Shown in pieces: positions 11,381-22,851 of a DNA stretch of 64,000 bases (position 1 is the first letter of the stretch; each line of letters starts with the position of its first letter). Made by a program: the position numbers and the translations under genes. The notes beneath the pieces were generated by a model that made no database searches, was not told the origin of the DNA, and was given only the letters and a program-made list of their open reading frames with translations. The stretch is from Mariannaea sp. PMI_226 (lineage: Eukaryota > Ascomycota > Sordariomycetes > Hypocreales > Nectriaceae), in NCBI GenBank assembly GCA_024336345.1, contig JANFOG010000002.1, positions 682,001-746,000 of the forward strand, written 5' to 3'.

Positions 11381-14300
11381 TCATCGAGGGGGGCTCATGT
11401 GGCCCGTAAGGTTCATATGCATGACGGCTTGTGTTGTCCAATCCTCCTCATCATGGTCATCTCTACTATTAAAGCCCTCTCGTCCATCAACACTTGGTAG
11501 CTGGATCTGAGGTGTCGTTGATTGAGCGTGAGGTGTCGCTGGGGCGGGGATTGCAGGTGGTGCGTGACTCGGTACTGGCTTACGCCTTGGTCCCTCCTGA
11601 GGAGGTTGAGGAGGACCTTGGCCACCCTCCCCATAACTGGCGAGGTCTGGGATGTCAAACACCTGCCCCATGGTATGTGAAAGCGTGAGTTGTGATGGGG
11701 GAGCCGATGCCGAGGGTTGGGGAACAACCTCGGGTGCATTGTAGTCATGGCTACCTGTCGCTAGTGGCTGATCTTGTTGGTCCATTGTGTCCGTCCTTGC
11801 CGGGGCTGCGAAAGAGAAACGATTATCCATGGGATATTCATGCTCTTCTTGCTCTGGTATTTGCGGATGAGGAGGACCGTGATCAGCATTCCTCAAACTG
11901 GACGCAGCTGCAGCTACACCTCCGCTTTGCACACTCACCATCGAAGCTCTGGCTTCCAATGGCGCTCCTCCAGGACTGGGCGCTTCATTCATAGCTGCCG
12001 CATCAACGTCGCGGATCGCAAATTGGGCAACGGTTCGCAGTTTGCGAGTCACCCAATTAGCCAGGATTTTGCCACGCTGCTTCTCCCCAAGACGGGACCG
12101 GGGAAAGTCTCCCTTGGCAACAAAGGCAACAATGTCCACGACAATTTGATGCTCGTTGAGAATGGCATTGACAATTACAGGCACAATCGACGCAAGGTAT
12201 TGCTTGCGGCTAACCTCAACGAGGGCAACCACAAGGCCACCGGCTTGGAAAACAGCACTAAGAGCTCATTAGTGATAAAATTCACATATTCCACCAGATA
12301 TCAGACTTACCATCCGTTGCTAACAATATTACGATGGCACCGCTCAACAGAGTTTTCAATATCCATGGGGAAGTGACTCAGACCATTGATCTCAAACGTC
12401 TCACCAATACTGCCAAGAACAAACAGCACTTGCATGTCGACTAGAGCGCCATTGGGGCCGATGGGCCGGCTGACATTGTGCAAAAAGCCTAGGTCGCCGG
12501 TTCGGATGTATTGAACACTCGGGTCCCCATCTACTGCTCGTCCATCAAAACGTTCGGCATCAAACATGTCCTTCGATCCGTAGAATGACTTGACACAGGC
12601 CTCAGAATCCACCCAGATCTCTCCGTATTCTCCATCAAGGCAATGGACTCTGCTCTCCGGGTTGATAATGGCAATTTGCGTCGAAACTGGAACCATTCCA
12701 GAATCTTGCACCAGCAATGCCTGGGGATCCGACTCGGGATCGACCGGGATAATCAGACCCCTACGAAGGGCTTGCGTGTCCAACCATAACTCAATCGGTT
12801 CGACGCACATGTAAGATCTAGATGCAATCATTGGGTTGAGGACATGGGAGTAAACTGTGTTGATTGCGGTCCTGTCCAGACCGGCGGCAGCGAAATGAAG
12901 GCGCACTTTCTGGAACACGTCCACTCTGGGGCGAGCATCTGCCGTAATCATCATGTTCTTGAGCTCATGGAGCGTGAATCCCTTGGCTTGCATCGATGCC
13001 ATGGCATGGTCGAGCATTTGAGGAGTCGCATACGTGTCCTTGATCTTATACCTAGACAATGTCACGAAAAGAGACATGGGATTGGCCGCAAACTCGACGG
13101 GCGACAGGAGATATGTGGGTGTGCCCACGTAAATTCCCATGAGGCAAGTATGAATGAAGCCCAAACCTGTTGAGCTTCTCACACAGCCGAGAACGGGACG
13201 TGTGCTTGACATTTGGCAAGTTTCTTTTTGCACCTTGCACATGCCCAAGACTGTGTCGTGGCCAATTTGGACAGCAATTCTGCGTTGGTCGGGAGTCCAG
13301 TACGTCCAGACGATGACAGGGTATCCAGGCTTGATCCAGGCAGGATCGATTGTGAGTCTAAGGTCCCTCAATCCACTGTTCTGTTTGGGTGGCTTTGTAG
13401 TGTTGTAGACGCTTGGAGGTGAGATCTTGAGAATCTGAGCGGATTGCTTGATGTGGCTAGCCACAACCTTCAACTTGACCAAGTGGTCCACTTCTTGGTT
13501 TACAAGAACGGCCTTTACCTTGTAGTCTGCCACAATATGCAGGAACGCGGGAACGTCCTCGTTCAGTCGGTTCTGGTCAAGGGGTGCAATGGGGATGACA
13601 ATCGCACCAAGGCAGATGCAGGCATGAACGGCAAACACAAACTCCTCAGAATGTGTATACATGAGGATCATGTGGTCACCAGGTCTGACCTTGACCTTGT
13701 TCTTAAGGTACATGGCAACAGCAGCAACCTTAGTGTCGAATTTCTTCCACGTTATGCCCTTTCCTTCTCTTCCTCGACCATCTATTGTGCAATACGCCAG
13801 TTCTTCCGGTTGCCGAGCCACTCGCCACTGGATGAGGTCAGAGATACTCACGAAGTTGTTGAGGGGTGTCGACGTTCTGTCATCCATGACCACTTCTCGC
13901 CTATCAACACCAGAATACTGCTTGTCAGCGGGCAGCAGAAACTCGGCGCGAGAGTCCGATGAGAGCTGCGACCAAATACCACCCATAGGATCGACTCCAA
14001 TGGGGAGGTTCAGGACAGCATGCTCTACACCAAACTTGACGTGCACACAAGGAAGGTTGCCGAGATCGAACTCTCGGCGACATAGCATATTTCCTATTTC
14101 GCGTCGACCGTTCTTGATCACTCTAGGAAGAGAGTTCGGCGCGGTTATCATAACGCAGTACACACGAAGGTGGTGTTCCGTCATCAGAACCTCCATACAT
14201 CGCTCAGCAAGAGACTCGAGCAGAGCGGTATCGGGCTGTCGTGGAGGACCTCCGTTGGTGAGCGGCGCGGTACTCGCCGCCGCAGACTCTACCACTACAA

Positions 14301-17278
14301 CGGGCAGATGCTCTTCGTTGACAAACACATCGAAAGCGGAGCAATCATAAATCTTGGGGACATTCTTGACAATGCTGACAACAATGTGCTGAACAAAGAA
14401 GTATCGATATTCGGCTAGCTCGTGACCGTGCTCGACCCATTCGACTCTTTGACGGATACGATCTTCGTAAAGCCCCAAAATGAAGATCTTACCCTCAATC
14501 ACCGTTCCTAGCAAACCGGTTCGAAGAAACTCTGGCTCCACTGGGTTGGGGGTTGGGTCGCCGGGGTCAAATTTATAGGGTCGTGCATGGAATATCAGCT
14601 CTGTGTTCTTGGGCTGTGCCCAGAAACCGCCTGATAGCGATGGTGAATCAACCCAGATCTCGCCAACTGAATGAGGCGAGGCAAGGAGACCGGTCTCAGG
14701 ATCAACCACGGCGAGAGTAGCATCCGGAATGGGATATCCGAAAGAGCCTACACGGACTAGCCCAGGATCATCTGTAACTCGCTTTCGTGCCTCATTACCA
14801 ATCGCAAGCACGACGACTTCGTTGGTTTTGAGGGCTTCACGATCTAACAGAACCTCTCCGAGCTCATTTTTTGCTTGCTTTTCAGTCGTTGTTGTTCCAC
14901 CGCCACCGAGAAGACTGCCGAACCCGTTAGACGGGGCTGGCTTTTCTTCTTCCTTGTCTTCGTCTGAACCGCTCTCCTCATCCATATCCAACTTCAATGG
15001 TACACCCATACGCTCTTCGCCACCCAGCCAATCTCGAATACTGATGACCATGCCACCATGCTCTGGGAGGCACAGCATGGGTGCCACGACCTCGCGAGCA
15101 CGTGGGTTTCTCAATGGTCGGAGCCATCGGTCTGCTAGCACTTCGTGGAACCCACTATCCACGGTGAGGGTATCAATCAGACAGAGTTTGACCGTCTGGA
15201 AATTCGGCTCCATTCCTTTCTTGAAATTTCGTGTCGTCATTGGGTCTGACTGGTAGTTATAAGCTGCTCGTTTGAGGCCCGGATAGTCAGCGACCATCAC
15301 AGTAGACTTATACTTGGTGATGAGGTGCGCATATAAACCAGGCACATCAACGGCCTTGTTGTCGAACCACACAGTAGTGTGTCCACCGTATACCGTCATC
15401 AGGACACTAAGAATCATGCCAATGCCCTGACGAGGGTCGAGATACGATAGGAATATCTCACTGCTGGCACCGCCCCCAATCAACCTTCCGTTCTTGTCCC
15501 TAAGCGATGGGTTGAACGTATCTCCCGGCCCATTGCTTGGGACGGTGGAGATAACGGCGCTAAGACAGGCCATTTGGTGCATAATTGTTCGGTGGCTTAG
15601 CACAACACCTCGTAAATCTCCAGTTGGCGCTCGAGAAAATTCGATGTATGCTAAATCTGGAACTGACAGGGGAGGAATATCGTCCTTCTTTTTCGGGTGG
15701 TAGCTCCCAAATTCGTTCGTCTTCCACCATTCGACTCCTTTCGGCCAGGTTAACTTTTGGGCTGCAATGTCTCGTTGGAAAGCCCTGAGGTTGTTATCGG
15801 TTGTTAAAGCAAGATGAGCTTGAGTGGAAGTCAGTACTTGATTGAGCCGTTGGTAGTCCTGCAAGTCGTTGATGGGTACAGCAACGACACCCGCAATGAA
15901 GCATCCGAGCATCGCAATGGCGAAATCAATCACCTCGGAGTCGCGGTAAACCAAAGCCACTCGGTCACCTCGGTAAAGCGAGCTCTTATCCCGGATAACT
16001 TGTGCTACCTTCTCAGCTCTTGACGCCAACTTCTCCCAGGTAATAGAGGCAATTTCTTTGCCCTTGCTATCCAAGACCCAATATGCTGGCCTCTTAGCAG
16101 TTGTTCGCCCTCTATGTCTAAGTACGGCTGCAATATTGTCGAATTTTGACATGGGAGTCGTATCATCATGGGGGTCTTGAATCGCAAATGGAACCTCACG
16201 AGGCTCCAGAGGCAATTGGTATTCAAGCACTTCCGGAGGTGGTAGATCACTGGCTGTCAGCATTGGTGGTGCCATGGCCGCTGTTGGAGAGAATGCATCA
16301 GTTGAATAGCGCTGCTGAGGGCCAGTGTACTCGATCGTTTGGCCCTGTTCATAATGTTGCTGCCCCGCAAAGTCGGAAAAGTATGCTTGTGAATCGAGGA
16401 GAGTAGTGGTCCTGCCATCGTAAGGTTGTTGCTGTTGCTGCTGCTGTTGTTGTGGCTGTTGGTACTGTTGCGGCGGTGCCTGGTGGTCATTGTAGGCGCT
16501 TTGCTGTTCGGGCTTGAATGCGTAGTCGCCAGACATCATAGTGCTGTTCCGGTTTTGATGTGGTTCGGAGTGGCTCGGGGAAAGAAAGAGCGAATCGCGC
16601 TGGGTTGTCAACGGGCGATCCGTAATGGCAACCCCAGGCATGAGGAGATTCACAGGATGCACTTCTTCCGGAGACTGCACGACGTTCCCATATGCTACGT
16701 TAGGCTGATAAACGGGCGAGTTGGGACTGTCAGGGATAGGGCCGCTGCTGCTGCCCAGTGCAGCAAAAGCGGTGGCGCGGTGGCCATCGCTCGAGGGATG
16801 ATTCGAGTCGTCGGGTGAGTGTATGCGAAGTCCGACCTGAGGTTCTGCGGCTTGCGTTGGGACTTGAGAGGCAGCCTGAGGTGCAGCCTGAGGTGCAGCC
16901 TGAGCAGGAGAAGGCCCGTAGAAGTGTGTGAATAATTGTGTTCGACGCTTCTGATATCTATTTTGCGTAGTAGTTTAGTTCATGATGGTTTGCAACGGGT
17001 GGTTTGCCAGAGACAGTAGGTAAGCGCTCACCCTTTCTGTGTAATATCTCCTTCCTGTAGAGAAGGAAACGTCAGTTAAGTTGAACCCAGCATATTCGCC
17101 AAAGGCTGATATGAGCCGTCATCGACCGGTGTAAGGCCTGAGAGCAGAGGGCAATCATGGCCTAGGGATGCGGCGTGGGGCATCGTGGCGACGAGGGGAA
17201 GATAGGAAAACGCACCTCAAGCTCGCGTTCGAGTTCCTCGAGCCTGTCACGAAGTTCAGGATGGAGGTCGGCCTCCAT
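11381..17278 (-). CDS. DIP2/Cmr2-type protein with two acyl-AMP ligase-like domains
   Basis: DIP2 proteins combine a DMAP1-binding domain with two fatty-acyl-AMP-ligase-like domains; the yeast protein controls a subset of diacylglycerols. Four minus-strand exons, 17216-17278, 17032-17054, 12311-16957 and 11381-12257, give 1869 residues. The first junctions rebuild the DMAP1-binding start: MEADLHPELRDRLEELERE, GDITQKGY, QKRRTQLFTHFYGP. The second exon is only 23 nt. A Gln-rich linker lies near 180-200. The first ligase-like domain covers about 270-870 (AYIEFSRAPTGDLRGVVLSH, later GEIWVDSPSLSGGFW). The second covers about 1050-1660 (YTHSEEFVFAVHACICLGA, GEIWVDSEACVKSFY). The usual Ser/Thr/Gly-rich adenylate loop is replaced in both, most strongly in the second (WTYWTPDQRR). 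The last ~200 residues are Pro/Gln-rich. It is convergent with the App1 gene. Confidence 0.93.
16425..16460. repeat. CAG/CAA-type trinucleotide repeat inside the DIP2 gene
   Basis: Read on the minus strand this is a run of CAG and CAA codons giving about ten glutamines in the linker between the DMAP1-binding and first ligase-like domains. It is likely variable in length between strains. Confidence 0.8.
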
Positions 17279-19599
17279 GGTGGAAGATCTGGCCGATCCA
17301 GGGGAATGCGGTTGTTGGGTAGAGGGAGTTGAGTATGGCGGAAGTGAAATAATTCAGCAACAGGCTTGGGGAGTCTCGTGACGTAGGTCGAGCCGCCTCT
17401 TTGGGCCCATAGTCCTCAGGGAGTTATTTAGTTCAGGGCGACTTGGGGCGTTTCTTCAGGGCGGGCTGTGCCTGTAAGGTACCTCCAGGGGCACAGCGTT
17501 CCAGGCGTTCCAGGCTTTGGTTTTTGCAAGACACGGCGCACGCGGCCAAACGGCTGCCCAATAGAAGAGGGCGGGGAAGTCGTCTGGAGCGCCCACTGTG
17601 GCCCGTTGTGGAACCGATGGGCTGTCCTTCCCAAAGCTGAGTCCCCTCGCGGGTTTTTGGGTTTTTGGGTTTTTGGGGGTTTTTTTGGGTGGCATCCTCA
17701 AGTCGTATTGGACGGCTACAACATGTAACATGTAAGTTAGCACAAAGGACGAATGCATGTGCCATTGGATGTGCCGCACTCCCTTGGTACGTAACGTCTA
17801 CCAACGCTGTGTGTGTATTAGGTATGCATATACTCTTCGTCATTGAGGCTATCGAGGCTCCTGTGATGGATACCGGAGCCAATCCTCCCGACGGTTACAA
17901 CTGTAACAGTGCACAAACACTTGGACTACATGGGTTAGGTAGACAGCTGAATACTCACTCGGCCAAAATAGATTCCTAGTAATACCCACGGGTTCACCCA
18001 AATCTTCAAAGAGTCAAACGATGAAGATGCAAGACAAATAAATGACCCCATGAGATCTCATATCTACATGATGTCTATGTATGTACCTGTCTCTGTATCC
18101 ATTTTGTGCAAGGGTGTAGCGTGTAGCACATCTCACAGCGACAGAATACCGTACATAACCTCAGATCCAAAGCCATGCTTGTATCACCCGATTATCTGTT
18201 GTCGTCTCCAAACACACTCGACCCCCTTGGCCCGCTTAGTCCCTCCTCAAATGCTTCTTCCAAAACCCCAGCGACTGCAGTCACTCTCCAATATCTATTT
18301 TAAGAATCTTCATTGGCAACCCGGGAGCGGGTGGGATACAATCTTGACGGGTACAGGCTTAGCCAACCAATCTTGGTCGAATACGAAATTCGGAAACCGG
18401 TTTACGAGGCACCCCATAACCCTTTTAGGCCAACAAGGTACGTTACAGCTCGACATCAAGCCAAATATCTACCAGACAGATTCCTCGGCCTTATTAGTTT
18501 GACAGAGCTTAGAGAGGGGATGCGCAAGGTTCTCGATAAAATTTGTAAAATGAATATTGCGCAGGTAGCTAACCCAATACTAGCCCACCTACATACAGCA
18601 GGGTAGTGCCATAACGCCTGGAGGCAGTGTCAATGGCATTGAAGCCTCGAGGCATCGGAAGAATCTCACCCGATTTCCGAGTCCATTTTTCCCCCTTCTG
18701 GTCAATTTTATGGAGTACGGCAACGGAAAATCTTCTCCCCCAAACATAAAAGCTCGTTTTCAATGTGCCGATGTTGTTGACTTTTCATGCCCATACTCAT
18801 CCATATCCTCAGCCTTTTCTGTTCCTGTCCTGCTCCAAGACCTGAACAATCATGTTGAACATGGATTGACAAGTACACTCAGTGATGGAGGTCCCTGTTC
18901 TCAACCGGGATCTCATGTTTATGCTATAAATCAATGGCTATGTCGCCACAGATGGGTTGGCTGAATGACCCAAGGAAGACGCGTCTTGTCGCGAAGCAAA
19001 TGGTAAGCCTCCAACTCCGCTCTCCCAACTCTTCCCCCCCAATCCCTCAATATGATGAGAGACACATAACACAGACCTGTTCTGAACACTCATTGTTGAA
19101 AAACATGTTTCATCTCCTGATTACAAAATACACTCAACCCTCTTGCTTTAACCTTCCTGCCTCTTGAGCGTTAGCTAACAAATTGGTTAAAGTGCAATTA
19201 GATACTAAGACTAGTTGACGTCGTAGGTAAGGCGTTGCTAATGCTGAATGAATTGACCTGTTCTTGTTTTGTTCAACTTTGCGCGACTACAAAGGATACT
19301 TCTCTTCTTTGTGACATGCCTTTGATGTTCGTATCGGGGGGTTCTTTTCAAGTGACCAAGGGGTTTTTTGGAACAGCTTCTTTCTTCCCATAGTATCTAA
19401 AAACAGTCATGAACAAAGACAAAGTGTTTAAAGAACAGGATTTCTTTCTGCTCGTCAGGGACATATAATTTGCGTGAGACCTGGCCATCTTGAGTTCTTC
19501 CTCTACTCTCCTTCAGACAAACACATTCAAAAACACAATCCCGACGCCGTCGTTACGCCGCTTTATCTATCCATTGTTTCAATTTTGTTTTAAGGTCTG
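17279..19599. other. Divergent intergenic region upstream of DIP2 and the 19600 gene
   Basis: This 2.3 kb separates two genes pointing away from each other. It carries a G-run tract at 17651-17689. Frames at 17433-17980 and 18050-18606 overlap on both strands and show no domain. The last 500 bases before 19600 are T-rich and probably the promoter and leader of that gene. Confidence 0.5.
17651..17689 (+). repeat. GGGTTTTT tandem repeat with quadruplex potential
   Basis: Five runs of three or more G (17651-53, 17659-61, 17667-69, 17675-79, 17687-89) are separated by five to seven T. Regular G-runs with short T loops fit a G-quadruplex on the plus strand. It lies about 370 bp upstream of the DIP2 start codon. 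Confidence 0.75.
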
Positions 19600-22500
19600 A
19601 TGATGGGTTCAAGTGGTGATGGCTCGCTTCCCTGGATGGAGGATAGCATGGCCGCGTACAACACTGCCATGCTGTCTAGCAACTATAATACCTCCAACTT
19701 TGCTGAGTTTAATCCTGCAATGATGGTACCGTTTGACCAGGCGGGTAGTGTTATCAATAATGGCGCCGGTAACGTCCTCTCAACGCCATCGAGATCGCTG
19801 CACACTATTCAGACTCCTTTGGAGCCTCCTGTGGTCAGCTTCCCCGAGCCAAGCAGACTTCCACCTGTCTCTACGATTCTACCAGAAGTGAGCGGCATCC
19901 CTGCTCCTCAGGCATTCGCCAGCGATCCGGCTTACACTCTTACCAACATGCCATATTTTCCGCTGCCTGACATGTCAGCCTACTATCCCTCCTATCTCCC
20001 CCCGGTTCCCACATATCAACTGCCTCAGAGCGTCTATCCAGATCCCGAAGTGAGCCACGCTCCAATATTGCCATATAAAGTAGGACATTCGCAGCCCCTT
20101 CTTCACAGATCGTCAACAGTTGCTTCGGTTCCCAGACAAGTCAGCACATCTCATGTTAACCCTCTTCAACACCCTGTTCAAGGTTTGGCGCATCCTCCTC
20201 AGCATCCTGTATATCGTGCTGTTAACAATCCAAAATATGGTGCGGTCGACACCCAGCTTTTGAGCCAAGGTGTGGTAACACATAACCGTTCCGAATCCAA
20301 TGCCACCAGCCCTGAAGAAATCAGCAATACTTCCACGGCAGTTCGTCCAGGTGATGTTTTTCCAGCTCCTATTGCTCCCACTGCCAATGACGATGCTGCT
20401 ACTACCACTCCTGTTCCTGAACTGGTTCTCCCTGCTCTCCATACTGAAGATACCGATATCCCCAGCAAGAAGGGCACCGGTAGTGATTCTGACCAATGGT
20501 ACGAAGAGAAGGTTGAAACCCCTGCAGGAATGATGAGTTCCAAACGCAAGGACAAGCAGAGACGGAATCACAAAGTCCAAGCACATCGATTTTACAAAAC
20601 AAAAATCCCGAAGCCTGAAGGCTGGGGTGTAAGCCGTACCGGGAATGTGAGATCCTCTGAGCCTGTCTTTACCTATACCAACCAGGGTCAGTTGGACTCT
20701 TGGATCTTGTTCGATGAGCAGAAACTACAGTTCTACATCAAATACTGTCCTAGAAAGCTTCGTATCTGGTTGCAGAATTGCCCGGCGCAAGTTAACTGTA
20801 GGTTGGATAAGGAGCTAGATCAAGTATGTCGCTACGCTCACTGCCCATCAAATGCAAGGTGCGTGATAGCTGGTTGGCATCGAATAGTTTTTGATGAATT
20901 CTATGAGGAAACATCAGATGGACGCAAAGATCCTTTCAAGGTTGCTGGTGCCATGCATTTGTGGTGTTTCGAGCAACTTGTTGATCCTCACCAGCTTTAT
21001 AGGAGCAAGATCCTGGCTCCAGACATCCGTACTCTCCCCCAAGAAGAAAGGAATCCCATGGCGCTGAACCGAGATTCGGACAAGGGCATCGTCAGGGCAG
21101 CTTTCAAGCCTTGGATGCACAACCTCGACCGGCTGCAACATGATATTTGGAAAGGCAAGGCGACACCCACAGTATTCCCACGCCCTCACAATGAGTCTCT
21201 GTCGTACGCACTGGTCGTTCACCATCTCGCAAATCAGACTAAGGCCCGTCAGGAAACTCGGGCGAAACGCAATGCCAAGAGGACAGCGACGGAACGAAAG
21301 ACCATCGATGTACACCTTGGAGACTTGAGCGTATATGCTGGCCGGAACGAAGAGGAGAAGAAGCGCAAGCATGCACAGGCATTACGAAAGAAATTTGAGA
21401 AGCAAGCCAAGGAGCTTGGAGCACAATCCGAGAAATTTGATCTTGATCCTGATATCCAATCTCAAATAGCTATGCTGCAAAATCTTACACAAATGGGAGA
21501 AAATGTCAACGTTATTGAGGGAACGCCAAACACAGTTCAACAGCACACATACACGACTGAACAGCCGAAAACCCCAGAATATGCCCAGCAGCCAACCTCC
21601 GTTGCCTATACACAGCAGGTACCTAGCACTGTACAGCGGCAGGCTTCCGCTTATCTTCCACAGGAAGCCATTGGTCCAAGTCGCCCTCAGCAGCACGCAG
21701 TCAACTTTCAGCAGCGTCAAGGCGCAGGCTATATTCGGTCTCAAATACCGAAATACGCTCCTCCGCAAACGTCCAATACTGTTCAATACCCGGTTCCCAG
21801 CTATTCTCAGCAAGAACCTACCAATGACGTCCAACAACCCATCAACCAGAATATGACTGCTATGAGCCAGAACCAGGCATACTATAACAACGTCAAGGCC
21901 AATATCCCTGTTGCCCCCTATCCTGATATGAGTGACTTGAGTTACAATCCAGCATTCCCGGATCTAAGCTTCCCGGACAGCAGTTTTCTAGAGCAGATGA
22001 CATCTGGGGCCCTCAGCCAGCCCCAGCTTCAACCATCTCTCCCAGTTGACCCCAAGTTCGCCTCTATCAAGCCTGTGGCCCCTCCTCCATCCCTTCCCAT
22101 TGACCCAGAGCTGACCTTTGTCAAGCCTGTGACCCCTCTTCCATCTCGCAAACCAACTCCAGTCCAGGAAGTTGGCATCAACCCCGCCTTGATCTCGAGA
22201 AGGAGCAGTCCCCGCCCACAGAAAACAGCTTTAGGGGGTGAGAAGCAGGCAGCTGAGCGCTCCGGAACGCCCGTCAGCCTTGGTATTGCAGCGGATGACC
22301 TTGGTATCATCAAGGACTCCATTCATGTGCGAACTGAGACTGAACTAGGGCTTGACCCGATCTATATTCGTTCCGACTCCGAAGAAGTCGAAGATCCTAC
22401 CCATGGCAACACCGGCCCAGTCCTAGTGCACGATAACTTCGTTAGCATCGATACTATTGATACCATTGATAGCGTCGATACCGACTTCAAGGAATTTCAA

Positions 22501-22851
22501 GACAGCGGTAACACCAGCCCACCCCCAGAAAACGATAGCTTCGTTAGCAATGATACCATCGATACCAACTCTGTCCATGCCGGCTCTGGGAAAGTTCAAG
22601 ATACCATCCATGTTAACACCAGCCCAGTGCCCGTGCATGATTCCATCTCTGTCCACTTCGACTCCGAGCCAGCGCAAAAGACCGTCGATGCTAATGCGGG
22701 CGAACGATCGCAGCTGTCACCAGGAAAGAAGCGGCCGCAAAGTGACGTCGAGAATGAGGCAGGCAACCAGCAAAGTGAAGTATCTAGCAAGCGGGTACGT
22801 CTTGAGCCTGAGCTGGATTCTGACTATGACAGCTTGTTTGGCAGCCCCTAA
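19600..22851 (+). CDS. Uncharacterised fungal protein with a Cys/His-rich conserved domain
   Basis: I do not recognise a named gene. One frame gives 1083 residues; the start MMGSSGDGSLPWMED allows the second ATG at 19603 instead. Residues 1-300 are Pro/Ser/Tyr-rich and disordered. A compact core at about 330-510 holds seven or more cysteines: KYCPRKLRIWLQNCP, NCRLDKELDQVCRYAHC, NARC, then the motif RIVFDEFYEET, DPFKVAGAMHLWCFEQL. The pattern of a C..C pair, VxFDE, and DPxxxAGxxHLxCxE is one I associate with unnamed Pezizomycotina proteins; zinc binding is my inference from the Cys/His spacing. A basic helix rich in Arg/Lys/Glu follows at about 545-610. The rest is Gln/Pro-rich, with degenerate repeats near the end (two SLPxDP units; VSNDTIDT-like units) and a basic KKRPQS / SKRVRLEPE tail that could be a nuclear signal. 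A nuclear role is possible but unproven. Confidence 0.75.
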   Translation: MMGSSGDGSLPWMEDSMAAYNTAMLSSNYNTSNFAEFNPAMMVPFDQAGSVINNGAGNVLSTPSRSLHTIQTPLEPPVVSFPEPSRLPPVSTILPEVSGIPAPQAFASDPAYTLTNMPYFPLPDMSAYYPSYLPPVPTYQLPQSVYPDPEVSHAPILPYKVGHSQPLLHRSSTVASVPRQVSTSHVNPLQHPVQGLAHPPQHPVYRAVNNPKYGAVDTQLLSQGVVTHNRSESNATSPEEISNTSTAVRPGDVFPAPIAPTANDDAATTTPVPELVLPALHTEDTDIPSKKGTGSDSDQWYEEKVETPAGMMSSKRKDKQRRNHKVQAHRFYKTKIPKPEGWGVSRTGNVRSSEPVFTYTNQGQLDSWILFDEQKLQFYIKYCPRKLRIWLQNCPAQVNCRLDKELDQVCRYAHCPSNARCVIAGWHRIVFDEFYEETSDGRKDPFKVAGAMHLWCFEQLVDPHQLYRSKILAPDIRTLPQEERNPMALNRDSDKGIVRAAFKPWMHNLDRLQHDIWKGKATPTVFPRPHNESLSYALVVHHLANQTKARQETRAKRNAKRTATERKTIDVHLGDLSVYAGRNEEEKKRKHAQALRKKFEKQAKELGAQSEKFDLDPDIQSQIAMLQNLTQMGENVNVIEGTPNTVQQHTYTTEQPKTPEYAQQPTSVAYTQQVPSTVQRQASAYLPQEAIGPSRPQQHAVNFQQRQGAGYIRSQIPKYAPPQTSNTVQYPVPSYSQQEPTNDVQQPINQNMTAMSQNQAYYNNVKANIPVAPYPDMSDLSYNPAFPDLSFPDSSFLEQMTSGALSQPQLQPSLPVDPKFASIKPVAPPPSLPIDPELTFVKPVTPLPSRKPTPVQEVGINPALISRRSSPRPQKTALGGEKQAAERSGTPVSLGIAADDLGIIKDSIHVRTETELGLDPIYIRSDSEEVEDPTHGNTGPVLVHDNFVSIDTIDTIDSVDTDFKEFQDSGNTSPPPENDSFVSNDTIDTNSVHAGSGKVQDTIHVNTSPVPVHDSISVHFDSEPAQKTVDANAGERSQLSPGKKRPQSDVENEAGNQQSEVSSKRVRLEPELDSDYDSLFGSP

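Noticed and set aside
13661..14350. 229-codon plus-strand frame opposite the DIP2 gene (also 11774-12376)
   Set aside because: Both are antisense to well supported coding exons of DIP2; no family features.
18050..18606. Overlapping frames suggesting a small gene between DIP2 and 19600
   Set aside because: Two frames overlap in the same place, neither has a domain, and splice sites giving a longer product were not found.
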